The translations under genes and the position numbers were made by a program. A DNA stretch of 64,000 bases from Actinocorallia populi. GTDB lineage: Bacteria > Actinomycetota > Actinomycetes > Streptosporangiales > Streptosporangiaceae. This document shows positions 42,560 to 50,463 of the stretch, piece by piece. Positions within the stretch are counted from its first letter, which is position 1. Every line of letters begins with the position of its first letter. Under the pieces are notes generated by a model, which had not been told where the DNA came from, made no database searches, and saw only the letters and a program-made list of their open reading frames with translations. The stretch spans positions 620,001-684,000 of the forward strand of contig NZ_PVZV01000002.1 of the NCBI RefSeq assembly GCF_002995495.1, given 5' to 3'.

Positions 42560-43444
42560 TCAGAAGGCGGCGGCGAAGTGGGCCGCCACGGTGTCGGCGG
42601 CGAAGGTGACCTGGGGCTCCTGGTCGTAGAAGTCGAACTGGTCGCCGTCCGTCCAGACGAAGTCCCGGGGCCCGGCCAGCGCGTCGTGGAAACGGCGGGC
42701 TCCGTCGGGGATGGCGGCGTCCTCGCTGTGCACGAGCACGGTCGGGACGGTGATCCGGGGCGCCAGGGCGATGGAGTCGAAGGTCAGCCACTCCTGCCAG
42801 GCCATGACGGCGAACCGGTTGGGCCACGCGGGGATGCCGCCGCGGGCGGGATTGAGGTAGAAGTCGACGTCCATGGGCAGGGCGGCGCGCGGGTCGCTGC
42901 CGCTGACCATCGGCACGTACTCGACCTCTCCCGTCTCGCGGTACCTGGCGTGTGCCTTCTCCGCGTCGGCGATCTTGGCGGCGACGCCCTCGTCTCCGCC
43001 GTAGTTCTCCGCGCAGAGTCTCGCGTCGTGCAGCCAGGGCGCCACCAGCGCCAGGGCGCGGACGCGGGGGTCGTCGGCGGCGTTGGCGCTCATGTACATC
43101 GCGGCCGCGCACACCCCCAGCGCTCCGAGCCGAGCACCGTCCACGGACGGGTGCTCCGCCAGGAACGTCACGGCGTCGCGGATGTCGCGGATCTTCAGCT
43201 CCGGCGACTCGACGTCCCGGGGCTCGCCGCCGGACTCGCCGAAACCGGTGAAGTCGAACGACAGCGCGGCGTATCCGCGGTCGGCGAGGCGTTCGGCGTA
43301 CCGGTCGGCCATCAGCTCCTTGACGCTGGTCCAGGTCCCGGCGACCACGATGCCGGGCGCCGGCGCGTCACCGTCGGGCAGGAAGAGATTGCCGGTCAGG
43401 GCCGCGTCCGCGCCGGGGAAGGAGACCTTATGCAGAGATGTCAC
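42560..43444 (-). CDS. Alpha/beta hydrolase (dienelactone-hydrolase / YcjY-like)
   Basis: A hydrolase of about 294 residues. TGNLFLPDGDAPAPGIVVAGTWTSVKE opens the core. FDFTGFGESGG forms the second strand, and GALGVCAAAMYMS is the nucleophile elbow, with Cys in the Ser place (G-x-C-x-A). VLVHSEDAAIPD supplies the acid, but no clear catalytic His follows (DGDQFDFYDQ), so catalysis is uncertain. GTG 43444 is preferred (GAGGAAA upstream) over GTG 43459. Divergent from the TetR gene across 114 bp with operator-like repeats. Confidence 0.8.
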   Translation of the reverse strand: MTSLHKVSFPGADAALTGNLFLPDGDAPAPGIVVAGTWTSVKELMADRYAERLADRGYAALSFDFTGFGESGGEPRDVESPELKIRDIRDAVTFLAEHPSVDGARLGALGVCAAAMYMSANAADDPRVRALALVAPWLHDARLCAENYGGDEGVAAKIADAEKAHARYRETGEVEYVPMVSGSDPRAALPMDVDFYLNPARGGIPAWPNRFAVMAWQEWLTFDSIALAPRITVPTVLVHSEDAAIPDGARRFHDALAGPRDFVWTDGDQFDFYDQEPQVTFAADTVAAHFAAAF

Positions 43445-43501
43445 TGTCCATTTCCTCACAACGGGCCGGCCGCGAGGAGGGCGGCCAGAGCAACTGAAAT
43501 A

Positions 43502-43538
43502 TACAGTTCAGTACATATGTACGCAACGGTACAGTTCA
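43502..43538. promoter_or_regulatory. Operator-like cluster between hydrolase and TetR genes
   Basis: A perfect 12-bp palindrome GTACATATGTAC (43511-43522) is flanked by two direct repeats of TACAGTTCA (43502-43510 and 43530-43538). A related AACTG...CAGTT inverted pair lies just to the left. The cluster is centred in the 114-bp divergent region, where a TetR dimer would control both directions. Confidence 0.65.
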
Positions 43539-43546
43539 TTTCGCCG

Positions 43547-43552
43547 TATGCT
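43547..43552 (+). promoter_or_regulatory. -10 element (TATGCT) of the TetR gene
   Basis: TATGCT ends 6 nt before GTG 43559; no ribosome-binding site precedes that start, which fits a leaderless transcript. Confidence 0.45.
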
Positions 43553-43558
43553 GAAGGC

Positions 43559-44185
43559 GTGAGTGCGGGACGGGTGCCCACGGGCGAGCGGGCGGAGCGG
43601 AAGCGCGCCGCCATCATCGCGGCCGCCCGGCAGGCGTTCCTGCGGGACGGGTTCGAGGCGGGTATGGACGCCATCGCCGCCGAGGCGGGCGTCTCGAAGG
43701 TGACCGTCTATAACCACTTCGCACGCAAGGAGGACCTCTTCACGGCCGTGATCGGGGACGCCCTCAGGAGCGCCCTGGGCGAGTCGCTGGCCTACGCCGA
43801 GGAGTGCCTGCGGCGCGACGACGACATCCGCGACGTCTTCATCGCGACCGCCCGTGCCTGGGTGCAGGGCATGACCAGGCCGGAGGTCCTCAGGCTGCGC
43901 GCGCTCGTCACCTACGAACGGCGCCGCTTCCCCGACCTCGGCCGCGCCTGGCAGGAGAACGGCCCCGGCCACTTCACCCCGATCTTCGCGGAGGCCCTGC
44001 AGCGCCGGATCGATCTGGGCGTCCTGAACATCCCGGACATCGACCTGGCGATCATCCAGTTCTACTCGCTGGTCCTCTACCCCCACCTCGTCCACTCCAC
44101 CTACGGCACCCCCATCGACGAGCAGACCACCGACCGCCTCATCACCGGCGGCGTGGCGATGTTCCTCGACCACTACCGAGCCTGA
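43559..44185 (+). CDS. TetR/AcrR family transcriptional regulator
   Basis: A 208-residue TetR regulator. The N-terminal HTH is AAIIAAARQAFLRDGFEAGMDAIAAEAGVSKVTVYNHFARKEDLFTAVI. The C-terminal ligand domain has the AefR-like/TetR_C features (RPEVLRLRALVTYERRRFPDLGRAWQENG). Start GTG 43559 is favoured by the -10 element; an in-frame ATG at 43517 lies inside the operator palindrome. It probably represses the divergent hydrolase-SnoaL pair and itself. Confidence 0.85.
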   Translation: MSAGRVPTGERAERKRAAIIAAARQAFLRDGFEAGMDAIAAEAGVSKVTVYNHFARKEDLFTAVIGDALRSALGESLAYAEECLRRDDDIRDVFIATARAWVQGMTRPEVLRLRALVTYERRRFPDLGRAWQENGPGHFTPIFAEALQRRIDLGVLNIPDIDLAIIQFYSLVLYPHLVHSTYGTPIDEQTTDRLITGGVAMFLDHYRA

Positions 44186-45083
44186 GGTCCGACGCCTCGG
44201 GCGCGCCGCCGGACTCCGCCTCACGGTTCCGGCCCCCGTGGCGCCCTACGCGAGTGCGGACGCCCCGCGTTCCGACCCCCTGGTGCCCGGCGGGAGAACC
44301 CGGTTGCGGGCAATGGAACACCGGCCCGGTTGCAGCGGTCCGCCCGTCTTCGCCCGGCCGGTCGAGTCCGCGGGCGGGTCGCCGGTGTACTCCGACGACA
44401 CGGTGCCCCGACCCGGCTTGGTGCGGGGCATGGACGACCTGGATCTCGACGAGGACGCCGGCCGTGAAGCGCATCGGGCGGCCCGGCTCGTCGCGCAGGT
44501 CGAGGCCGAGGAGTTCGTGGCCCCTGGTGGTCAGGGCGCGGGTGTCCGCGATGACCAGCATCTCCGGCGGGAAGCCGCCGGGCAGGCGGCCCATCGGTTC
44601 TCGGGAGGTCAGTCCGGAGAACTCCGGATCGTCGATGATCTCGACGTTGGCACTTGATCCGTACCATTCGCGCTGGATGGCCGTCATGAGCGATGCCCAG
44701 CCGTCGGGGGCGGTGAAATCGGTGCGGACCAGTTTGATCGATGTGCCGCCGGGGAGCGGTTCGCCCTGGGCCCGTACCTCGACTCGCACGGCTTCCGACC
44801 GGCACGCGGCGTATCGCTGCTCGTCCCTCTGCTCGTAGCGGGCGCTCCACTCGCCTGTTTCGAGGGCGAGGGCGCCGACGCTGAACCGCCCGTCGGCGTC
44901 GATCGTGCCAGCGGTCCGGTATCCGGGGCCTTCGCCGGCGTCGAACTCGACCCGCACCATCCCGGGCCCGGCCGCGGAGCCTTCGGCCACCACCCGTCCG
45001 CTGATCGTCAGGACGTCGCCGCGCCGCGCCGCGCCCGGCGCCGCCGCGAACTCATCGAAACCCGTGGGGACTGCTTCGGCCAT
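44142..45083 (-). CDS. DUF6924-like domain protein with run-on C-terminus
   Basis: An open frame of 313 codons. Residues 1-115 form a beta-rich region of unknown type. Residues 118-215 resemble a DUF6924-type domain (KLVRTDFTAPDGWASLMTAI, VEIIDDPEFSGLTSREPMGRLPGGFPPEMLVIADTRAL and LGLDLRDEPGRPMRFTA). After about residue 220 the sequence loses family character and reads antisense through the decayed MBL copy and the end of the TetR gene. The C-terminal 90 residues are therefore probably not native. TAGCGT lies 6 nt before the ATG, a leaderless layout. The true domain probably lost its end when the MBL remnant arrived. Confidence 0.55.
   Translation of the reverse strand: MAEAVPTGFDEFAAAPGAARRGDVLTISGRVVAEGSAAGPGMVRVEFDAGEGPGYRTAGTIDADGRFSVGALALETGEWSARYEQRDEQRYAACRSEAVRVEVRAQGEPLPGGTSIKLVRTDFTAPDGWASLMTAIQREWYGSSANVEIIDDPEFSGLTSREPMGRLPGGFPPEMLVIADTRALTTRGHELLGLDLRDEPGRPMRFTAGVLVEIQVVHAPHQAGSGHRVVGVHRRPARGLDRPGEDGRTAATGPVFHCPQPGSPAGHQGVGTRGVRTRVGRHGGRNREAESGGAPEASDLRLGSGRGTSPRRR
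44230..44440 (+). pseudogene. Decayed copy of the MBL-fold hydrolase gene
   Basis: The translated fragment APYASADAPRSDPLVPGG aligns with TPYASVDNPCSGYLVSGG of the intact gene at 41133. A second block, SPVYSDDTVPRPGL, aligns with SLVYSGDTAPCPAL. The underlying DNA matches at roughly three of four positions by eye. The middle, including the HLHADH metal motif, is missing, with about 300 bp deleted. This is a remnant, not a gene. It sits antisense under the end of the DUF6924-like frame. Confidence 0.7.
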
Positions 45084-45089
45084 GGCGGC

Positions 45090-45095
45090 ACGCTA
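45090..45095 (-). promoter_or_regulatory. -10 element (TAGCGT), leaderless geometry
   Basis: On the minus strand TAGCGT is followed by 6 nt and ATG 45083. Confidence 0.4.
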
Positions 45096-45190
45096 TTCCC
45101 CGGGTCCGACAGGACCGCGTCCACCGACCGGCTTCCAGAGGAGTCCGGCGATGAGGCCGCCTCGATGCCGTCGGGATCCGGCGGTACCGG

Positions 45191-45592
45191 TCAGTGGAGC
45201 AGGCCGGCTCGGTGGAGGTGGTCGAAGATGACCTGGTTGACGGGGGAGACGCGGGAGCGGTCGGCGTGGGTGAGCCAGACGACCTCGGCGATCTCGTTGC
45301 AGGGTGTGGGGGTTCCGCGGTGGTCTGCGGTGTAGCAGGTCATCCGGACGGTGACGCCGTCGGGGCGGCCGTGGGCCTGGGCCTGGAAGGTGCCCAGGAG
45401 GGCGGCGGTGGCGGGGTCGATCGTGACGGCGAGCTCCTCGTCGATCTCCCGGACGAGGGTGTCGAGGTCGCTCTCGCCGGGTTCGCGTTTGCCGCCCGGG
45501 AGGTAGTAGGCGTCCTTGCCGTGTGAGCGGGCGCCGAGGACTTTGCCCTGCTCCAGGTGGATCCAAGCGATCTTGTCGACGACGTTGTGCAT
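45191..45592 (-). CDS. NUDIX hydrolase
   Basis: A 133-residue NUDIX protein with the box GGKREPGESDLDTLVREIDEEL in residues 33-54 (G-x5-E-x7-RE-x2-EE-L). It cleaves nucleoside diphosphates linked to another moiety; the short length and YYLPGGKREPGES context resemble MutT-like housecleaning enzymes. TAGAGT lies 6 nt upstream of the ATG, so the mRNA is probably leaderless. Confidence 0.88.
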   Translation of the reverse strand: MHNVVDKIAWIHLEQGKVLGARSHGKDAYYLPGGKREPGESDLDTLVREIDEELAVTIDPATAALLGTFQAQAHGRPDGVTVRMTCYTADHRGTPTPCNEIAEVVWLTHADRSRVSPVNQVIFDHLHRAGLLH

Positions 45593-45598
45593 GCTCGC

Positions 45599-45604
45599 AC
45601 TCTA
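45599..45604 (-). promoter_or_regulatory. -10 element (TAGAGT), leaderless geometry
   Basis: On the minus strand TAGAGT is followed by exactly 6 nt and ATG 45592. Confidence 0.5.
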
Positions 45605-45627
45605 TGAGCCGCCCGGGACCGCCGTGC

Positions 45628-45825
45628 TCAGGGGCCCTGGAGGGCCTGGAGCAGGGAGCGGAAAGCCGTGGGGGACAGGCGGAGCGCGGGACCGTCGGGG
45701 TGCTTGGAGTCGCGGACGGCGATGGCGGGCTGGATGGCGGCCAGCTCGACGCAGTTGCTGGTGGGGTCCGAGCCGGAGCGGGAGCTCTTGCGCCAAAGGA
45801 GGGCCGGTGGGGCGGGAGAGGGCAT
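45628..45825 (-). CDS. DUF397 protein (WhiJ-partner type)
   Basis: A 65-residue DUF397 protein: ALLWRKSSRSGSDPTSNCVELAAI, VAVRDSK-type strand (IAVRDSKHPDGPALRLS) and AFRSLLQAL. DUF397 proteins are the small partners of WhiJ/BldB-associated HTH regulators and are abundant in filamentous actinomycetes. ATG 45825 has GAGGAG about 7 nt upstream. It follows the HTH/DUF5753 gene by 16 bp in the same direction, the standard arrangement. Confidence 0.87.
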   Translation of the reverse strand: MPSPAPPALLWRKSSRSGSDPTSNCVELAAIQPAIAVRDSKHPDGPALRLSPTAFRSLLQALQGP

Positions 45826-45841
45826 GGTCGGTCTCCTCGGC

Positions 45842-46683
45842 TCAGTAGCTGGATGCCGTCGTCTGGATGAGGTCTCGTGAATCGGCTTCCGGAAGCGCTG
45901 CCGAAGCCAGGTGCGTGAATGCCAGGTTATATGCGTTGACGTCGGTTTCATCGTGGATGCAATGGGCTCGGATGAGGTCCACATAGACGAGGCGGACGTC
46001 GCCCATCTGAGGGAGGTCGAACATGAGAAAGGAGCTGGCGGTCGCCGCGTGAGCGCCTCTGCTGAAGGGGAGCACCTGAAGCTTGACGTGCTCCAAATCG
46101 CAGATGGCGAGCAGCCGGGTGAGCTGAGCGCGCATGGTCTCGTCGTTCCCCACTCTGTTGTGGAGGGCGGCTTCGGACATGAGGGCGTGGACCGGGGTGG
46201 GGGCCGGAGGGCAGAGCACCAGTTGCCGGTTCAGCCGGACCTGCACGGCTCTGCGAAAGGCCGCTGTGCCGAGCGGGGGCGTCAACGTCCGGAACAGGGC
46301 TTCGATGTAACCACGGGTCTGGAACAGGCCGGGGACGACCATCTGCTCGTAGGTGTAGATCTTTCCGGCGCTGGCTTCGAAGCTGATGGTCTCGAAAGAA
46401 CTCTGTCCGTCTTTGTATTTCTCCCACCAGCCTGACTCGGCTTCACGGCAGAGCTGAAGAGGCGGGACCGGTGGAGGGGGTCGTCGATGCCGTAGAGCGT
46501 CAGAAGGGCCATCAGGTCGCGTTCGGGAAGGTGGACCTGGCCGTTCTCGATGCGGCTCAGGGAGGCGAGGGAGCGTTTCACCTTCCGCGCGGCGGTGGCG
46601 ATCGTGAGGTTCTGCTCCCTGCGGATGGCGCGGAGCTCCACGCCCAGCCGCCGGGCACGTTCGTTCTGCGGGGTTTCTGCCAT
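45842..46683 (-). pseudogene. Frameshifted HTH/DUF5753 (WhiJ-type) regulator
   Basis: Two reading frames together make one family member of about 280 residues. The first frame (from ATG 46683, with GGGAG upstream) holds a Xre-like HTH (RRLGVELRAIRREQNLTIATAARKVKRSLASLSRIENGQVHLP) and runs to YGIDDPLHRSRL. The second frame continues with LCREAESGWWEKYKDG and the DUF5753 domain to the stop at 45842. The full span is 842 nt, one short of a multiple of three, so a single-base loss near 46450-46470 explains it. It could be a real mutation or a sequencing error. Partner DUF397 and ATPase genes are intact on either side. Confidence 0.75.
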
Positions 46684-46877
46684 CGAGCGCTCCCTGTGAT
46701 CGCGTGGCTCCATTGTGCTGCCGCCCGTCCAGGGCGGCGGCGGAAATCAGCGGGAGCGGAAATTTCCAGAAGGGATATCCGGCGACGGGTCCGCAGGTGA
46801 GGACGGCGGCGCCGTCCCGTCGCCATTCTGGCGGGAGCCGCTCGGGGGGAGCCGAAGCGGGGAAGCCGGGAGGCGTG

Positions 46878-47297
46878 ATGGGGGCGTTGGCCGTGCTGGG
46901 GATCGTGGAGTTCGAGGGTGGGGAATGGGCGGTGACGGCGGCTCGGCGGTATGCGCGAGGGCTGCTCGAACAGGAGGGCATCGAGGACTGGGAGGCGTCG
47001 CTCGTCGTCACCGAGCTGGCGGCCAATGCCGTCGCGCATGGCGGCGAGGGCGGTTTCGGCCTGGCGGTCTCGGTGGGCGAGGACGTCGTGCGGATCGAGG
47101 TGGGCGACTCGGGGCCGGGGCGGGGGCTGCGGGTCAGGGAAGCGGGAGAGGACGACGAGGAGGGGAGAGGCCTGCTGCTCGTCGACGGCCTCTCGCGAAG
47201 GTGGGGAGCGGTGTGCCGGGAGACGGGCACGACGGTGTGGGTGGAGCTGGAAAGGAGACCGGCCTCCCCCGCGGCGGCGGAGGAGGCCGGACGGTGA
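46878..47297 (+). CDS. ATP-binding protein (anti-sigma-factor-like HATPase)
   Basis: A 139-residue HATPase_c_2 protein: VTAARRYARGLLEQEGIEDWEASLVVTELAANAVAHGG carries the N-box (ELAANAVAH), VRIEVGDSGPG the G1 box and GRGLLLVDGLSRRWG the G2 region. Such RsbW-like ATPases form the third member of the HTH/DUF397/ATPase trios known from whiJ-like loci. ATG 46878 with GGGAGG 4 nt upstream. Divergent from the frameshifted HTH gene. Confidence 0.85.
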   Translation: MGALAVLGIVEFEGGEWAVTAARRYARGLLEQEGIEDWEASLVVTELAANAVAHGGEGGFGLAVSVGEDVVRIEVGDSGPGRGLRVREAGEDDEEGRGLLLVDGLSRRWGAVCRETGTTVWVELERRPASPAAAEEAGR

Positions 47298-47300
47298 CGG

Positions 47301-48791
47301 TCAGCCGTTGGTCGGGAAGCCCAGGTTCACGCCGCCGTGGGACGGGTCGAGCCAGCGCGAGGTGACCGCCTTGGTGCGGGTGTAGAAGTGCACGCCCTCG
47401 ATGCCGTGGGCGTGGCTGTCGCCGAAGAGGCTGGCCTTCCAGCCGCCGAAGCTGTAGTACGCCATCGGCACGGGGATCGGCACGTTGATGCCGACCATCC
47501 CCACCTCCACCTCGTTCTGGAAGCGGCGGGCGGCGCCGCCGTCGTTGGTGAAGACGGCGGTGCCGTTCCCGTACGGGTTGGCGTCGAGCAGGGCCATGGC
47601 CTCGTCGAACGTCCCCACCCGGACGACCGACAGGACGGGGCCGAAGATCTCGTCCCGGTAGCAGTCCATGTCGGGCGTGACATCGTCGATGATCGTGGGG
47701 CGCAGCCAGAAGCCGCCACCCGACGGCAGCCCTTCGCGGCCGTCCACGATCAGGGTCGCGCCCTGCTCCACCGACGACGTCAGGTACGAGGCGACCTTGT
47801 CGCGGTGCTCGCGGGTCACCAGCGGCCCCATCTCCGAGGCGGGGTCGTCGCCGGGACCCGTCACGAGCCGCGACACCCGCTCCTTGATCTTCTCCAGGAG
47901 GGCGTCCGCGACGGGCTCGACGGCGACCAGCACCGAGATGGCCATGCACCGCTCGCCCGCCGAGCCGAACCCGGCGTTGACGGCGGCGTCCGCGGCCAGG
48001 TCCAGATCGGCGTCCGGCAGCACCACCATGTGGTTCTTCGCCCCGCCGAGCGCCTGCACGCGCTTCCCGTTGCGCGCGGCCGTCTCGTAGATGTACCGCG
48101 CGATCGGAGTGGACCCGACGAACGACACCGCCTTGACGTCCCGGTGCTCCAGCAGCGCGTCCACCGCGACCTTGTCGCCGTGCACGACGTTGAACACCCC
48201 GTCCGGCAGCCCCGCCTCGGCCCACAGCTCGGCGATCTTCAGGGAGGCGGACGGGTCCTTCTCCGACGGCTTGAGCACGAACGTGTTCCCGCAGGCGATC
48301 GCGACGGGGAACATCCACATCGGCACCATCGCCGGGAAGTTGAACGGCGTGATGCCCGCGACCACGCCCAGCGGCTGGAGGATCGAATACGCGTCCACCT
48401 TCGTGGAGACGTTCTCCGAGAAGCCGCCCTTGAGCAGGTGCGGGATGCCGCAGGCGAACTCCACGACCTCCAGCCCCCGCGCCACCTCGCCGGCCGCGTC
48501 GGAGACGACCTTCCCGTGCTCGGCCGAGATCAGCCGCGCGATCTCCTGCGCGTCCCGGACGAGCAGCTCCCGGAACCTGAAGAGCACCTGCGCCCGCTTC
48601 GACAACGAGGCGTCCCGCCACGCGGGGAACGCCGCCTTCGCTGCCGCGACCGCCTCGTCGACGTCCGCGGTGGAGGCGAAGTCCACCGTCCCCGAGACGG
48701 CGCCCGTCGCGGGGTTGTAGATGTCGCCCTGACGCGAAGCCGCGCCCGTCCAGGGCTTGCCGTTGATCCAGTGCGTCACGTGCTCGGTCAT
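47301..48791 (-). CDS. mmsA: CoA-acylating methylmalonate-semialdehyde dehydrogenase
   Basis: A 496-residue aldehyde dehydrogenase of the MmsA type: THWINGKPWTG opening, ITPFNFPAMVPMWMFPVAIACGNTFVLKPSE, the QALGGAKNHMVVLPDAD segment that replaces the usual LELGG, and the catalytic Cys in GSAGERCMAISV. It converts methylmalonate or malonate semialdehyde to propionyl- or acetyl-CoA. It overlaps the upstream aminotransferase by ATGA, so the pair likely runs an omega-amino acid such as beta-alanine or 3-aminoisobutyrate through its semialdehyde to the acyl-CoA. Confidence 0.92.
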   Translation of the reverse strand: MTEHVTHWINGKPWTGAASRQGDIYNPATGAVSGTVDFASTADVDEAVAAAKAAFPAWRDASLSKRAQVLFRFRELLVRDAQEIARLISAEHGKVVSDAAGEVARGLEVVEFACGIPHLLKGGFSENVSTKVDAYSILQPLGVVAGITPFNFPAMVPMWMFPVAIACGNTFVLKPSEKDPSASLKIAELWAEAGLPDGVFNVVHGDKVAVDALLEHRDVKAVSFVGSTPIARYIYETAARNGKRVQALGGAKNHMVVLPDADLDLAADAAVNAGFGSAGERCMAISVLVAVEPVADALLEKIKERVSRLVTGPGDDPASEMGPLVTREHRDKVASYLTSSVEQGATLIVDGREGLPSGGGFWLRPTIIDDVTPDMDCYRDEIFGPVLSVVRVGTFDEAMALLDANPYGNGTAVFTNDGGAARRFQNEVEVGMVGINVPIPVPMAYYSFGGWKASLFGDSHAHGIEGVHFYTRTKAVTSRWLDPSHGGVNLGFPTNG

Positions 48792-50074
48792 GATGCGATC
48801 GCTTCCAGGGAGTCGACGAGGATCTGCAGGCCTTCGGCGGCCTCTTCCGAAGTGAGGGTCAGCGGCGGGGCCATGCGCACGACGTTGCCATAGAGCCCGC
48901 CCTTGCCGGCCAGGAGCCCCCGACGCCTGGTCTCCTCCATCATGCGGGCGGCCAGCGAAGGAGACGGAGCCCCCGTCTCGGGGTCCACCAGTTCGAGCGC
49001 GAACATCAGCCCCTTGCCGCGCACGTCCCCGACGAACGGGAAGCGGGACGCGGCCTCGCGCAGCCCGGAAATGAGGAACGAGCCCTGCGCCGCGGCGTTG
49101 GCCTGCAGATCATGCGAGAGCACGTAGTCCAGCGTGGCGTTGGCGGCGGCCATGGAGACCGGGTTGCCGCCGAAGGTCGACAGGCCGACGGCGTGGGGGG
49201 CGTCCATGAGGTCGCCGCGCGCGACGACGCCGCCGACGGCGAACCCGTTGCCGAGGCCCTTGGCGAACGTCATCGCGTCGGGTGTCACACCGTGGTTCCG
49301 GATGCCGAAGAAGCTCTGCCCGGTGCGTCCCCAACCCGTCTGGACCTCGTCGGAGATGAACAGGATGCCGTGCTCGTCCAGGACCTCCTTGTACGCGGCG
49401 AACAGGCCGTCGGGAGCCATGGTGAAGCCGCCGACGCCCTGGATCGGCTCGGCGATCAGGGCGGCGACGTCGCCGCCGGTGGCGGTGGCGAGCGTGTGGC
49501 GCAGGTCCTCGACGCAGACCCTGATGTAGTCGGCGTCCGACAGGCCCGCGAACTGCGGGAGGTGCTTGTCGGCGCCGTGCAGGAACACCGTGTTGAACGG
49601 GGTCAGCCCGTTGTTCTTCCAGGCGCGGTTGGACGTGACCGCCGTCGCGCCGAACGACTTGCCGTGGTAGCTCTGCCGCATCGCCAGGACCTGGTTGCTG
49701 CGCCGCTCGTACGTCGCCAGCAGCAGCGCCGCCTCGTTGGCCTCGGTGCCGGAGTTGGTGAAGAACACCTTGGCGTCCGGGATGCCCGACAGCCGGGCTA
49801 TCTTCTCCGCCAGTTCGACCTGCCCGCGCAGCAGGTAGACCGTCGAGGTGTGCACGACGCCGGTGGCGAGCTGCCGTTCGACGGCCTCGCGCACCTCGGC
49901 CACGTCGTAGCCGATCATGTTGGTGAGGATGCCGGCGAAGAAGTCGAGGTAGGAGTCGCCCGCGCCGTCGAAGACCCGGTTGCCCTTGCCCCCGGTGATC
50001 TCGACGGGCTGTTCGTAGTAGAGCGCCATCCACCGCGGCATGACGGCCCGGTGACGGGTGAGAAGTTCCGACAT
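48788..50074 (-). CDS. Class III aminotransferase (omega-amino-acid type)
   Basis: A 428-residue PLP-dependent fold-type I enzyme. The cofactor Asp is in FISDEVQTGWGRTG and the Schiff-base Lys in MTFAKGLGNG. HTSTVYLLRGQVELAEKIA and SGTEANEAALLLATYERRSNQ are typical of the AGXT2/beta-alanine aminotransferase group. It is coupled to mmsA (ATGA overlap), so the likely substrates are beta-alanine, 3-aminoisobutyrate or GABA. ATG 50074 matches the family N-terminus (MSELLTRHRAVMPRWM). A divergent PucR regulator lies beyond the small dehydratase gene. Confidence 0.88.
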   Translation of the reverse strand: MSELLTRHRAVMPRWMALYYEQPVEITGGKGNRVFDGAGDSYLDFFAGILTNMIGYDVAEVREAVERQLATGVVHTSTVYLLRGQVELAEKIARLSGIPDAKVFFTNSGTEANEAALLLATYERRSNQVLAMRQSYHGKSFGATAVTSNRAWKNNGLTPFNTVFLHGADKHLPQFAGLSDADYIRVCVEDLRHTLATATGGDVAALIAEPIQGVGGFTMAPDGLFAAYKEVLDEHGILFISDEVQTGWGRTGQSFFGIRNHGVTPDAMTFAKGLGNGFAVGGVVARGDLMDAPHAVGLSTFGGNPVSMAAANATLDYVLSHDLQANAAAQGSFLISGLREAASRFPFVGDVRGKGLMFALELVDPETGAPSPSLAARMMEETRRRGLLAGKGGLYGNVVRMAPPLTLTSEEAAEGLQILVDSLEAIAS

Positions 50075-50142
50075 GTACTCACACTTTCCGGGTCGGCGGA
50101 CGGCGGGACAGGGGCAGAGTGTCGGGGAAGGGCGGCGTCTTC

Positions 50143-50376
50143 TTACAGACCGTCCACGGCCTCGGCCAGCCGGAAGTCCTTGTCGGTGAGCCCGCCGGAG
50201 GTGTGCGTGGACAGGGTCAGGGTGACCTTGTTCCAGCGGATCGCGATGTCCGGGTGGTGGCCCTGCTCCTCGGCGATCTGCGCGACGCGGTTGACGAAGG
50301 CCATGGCCCCGGCGAAGTCCGAGAAGACGAACTCCCGGACGAGGGCGTGACCGGTGTTCTCCCATTCCTGTCCCAT
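50143..50376 (-). CDS. Short pterin-4a-carbinolamine dehydratase-like protein
   Basis: About 77 residues (83 from GTG 50394). The PCD/DCoH core is present: FVNRVAQIAEEQGHHPDIAIRWNKVTLTLSTHTSGGLTDKDFRLAEAVDGL, with the active-site HHPD and the T-H-x-x-GGLT strand. The N-terminal helix of standard 95-110-residue dehydratases is missing; the protein begins directly at WENTGHALVREF. No phenylalanine hydroxylase is nearby. It may recycle a pterin cofactor or be a reduced paralogue. Confidence 0.78.
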   Translation of the reverse strand: MGQEWENTGHALVREFVFSDFAGAMAFVNRVAQIAEEQGHHPDIAIRWNKVTLTLSTHTSGGLTDKDFRLAEAVDGL

Positions 50377-50439
50377 GCCGGACTGCCTACCCACGGGGAC
50401 GGGTTTGACAACCTGTTAACATCACTCGCCCAGTCTTTA

Positions 50440-50451
50440 ACACAGTGTCAT
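50440..50451. promoter_or_regulatory. ACACAGTGTCAT motif upstream of first PucR gene
   Basis: The 12-base motif, with an ACAC-A-GTGT palindromic core, is repeated exactly upstream of the second PucR gene (57232-57243). A TGTTAACA palindrome (50414-50421) lies 18 bp further up in the same divergent region. Confidence 0.55.
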
Positions 50452-50456
50452 AGAAT
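50451..50456 (+). promoter_or_regulatory. -10 element (TAGAAT) of the PucR gene
   Basis: TAGAAT is followed by 7 nt and the GTG at 50464, with no ribosome-binding site between, which fits a leaderless transcript. Confidence 0.45.
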
Positions 50457-50463
50457 GTCGTAG

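Noticed and set aside
44238-44657. 139-codon plus-strand frame as a gene
   Set aside because: Its first third is the decayed MBL copy and the rest is antisense to the DUF6924-like domain.
45842-46683. Programmed frameshifting of the HTH/DUF5753 gene
   Set aside because: No slippery heptamer or downstream pseudoknot stands out, and family members are normally single-frame; a mutation or sequencing error is simpler.
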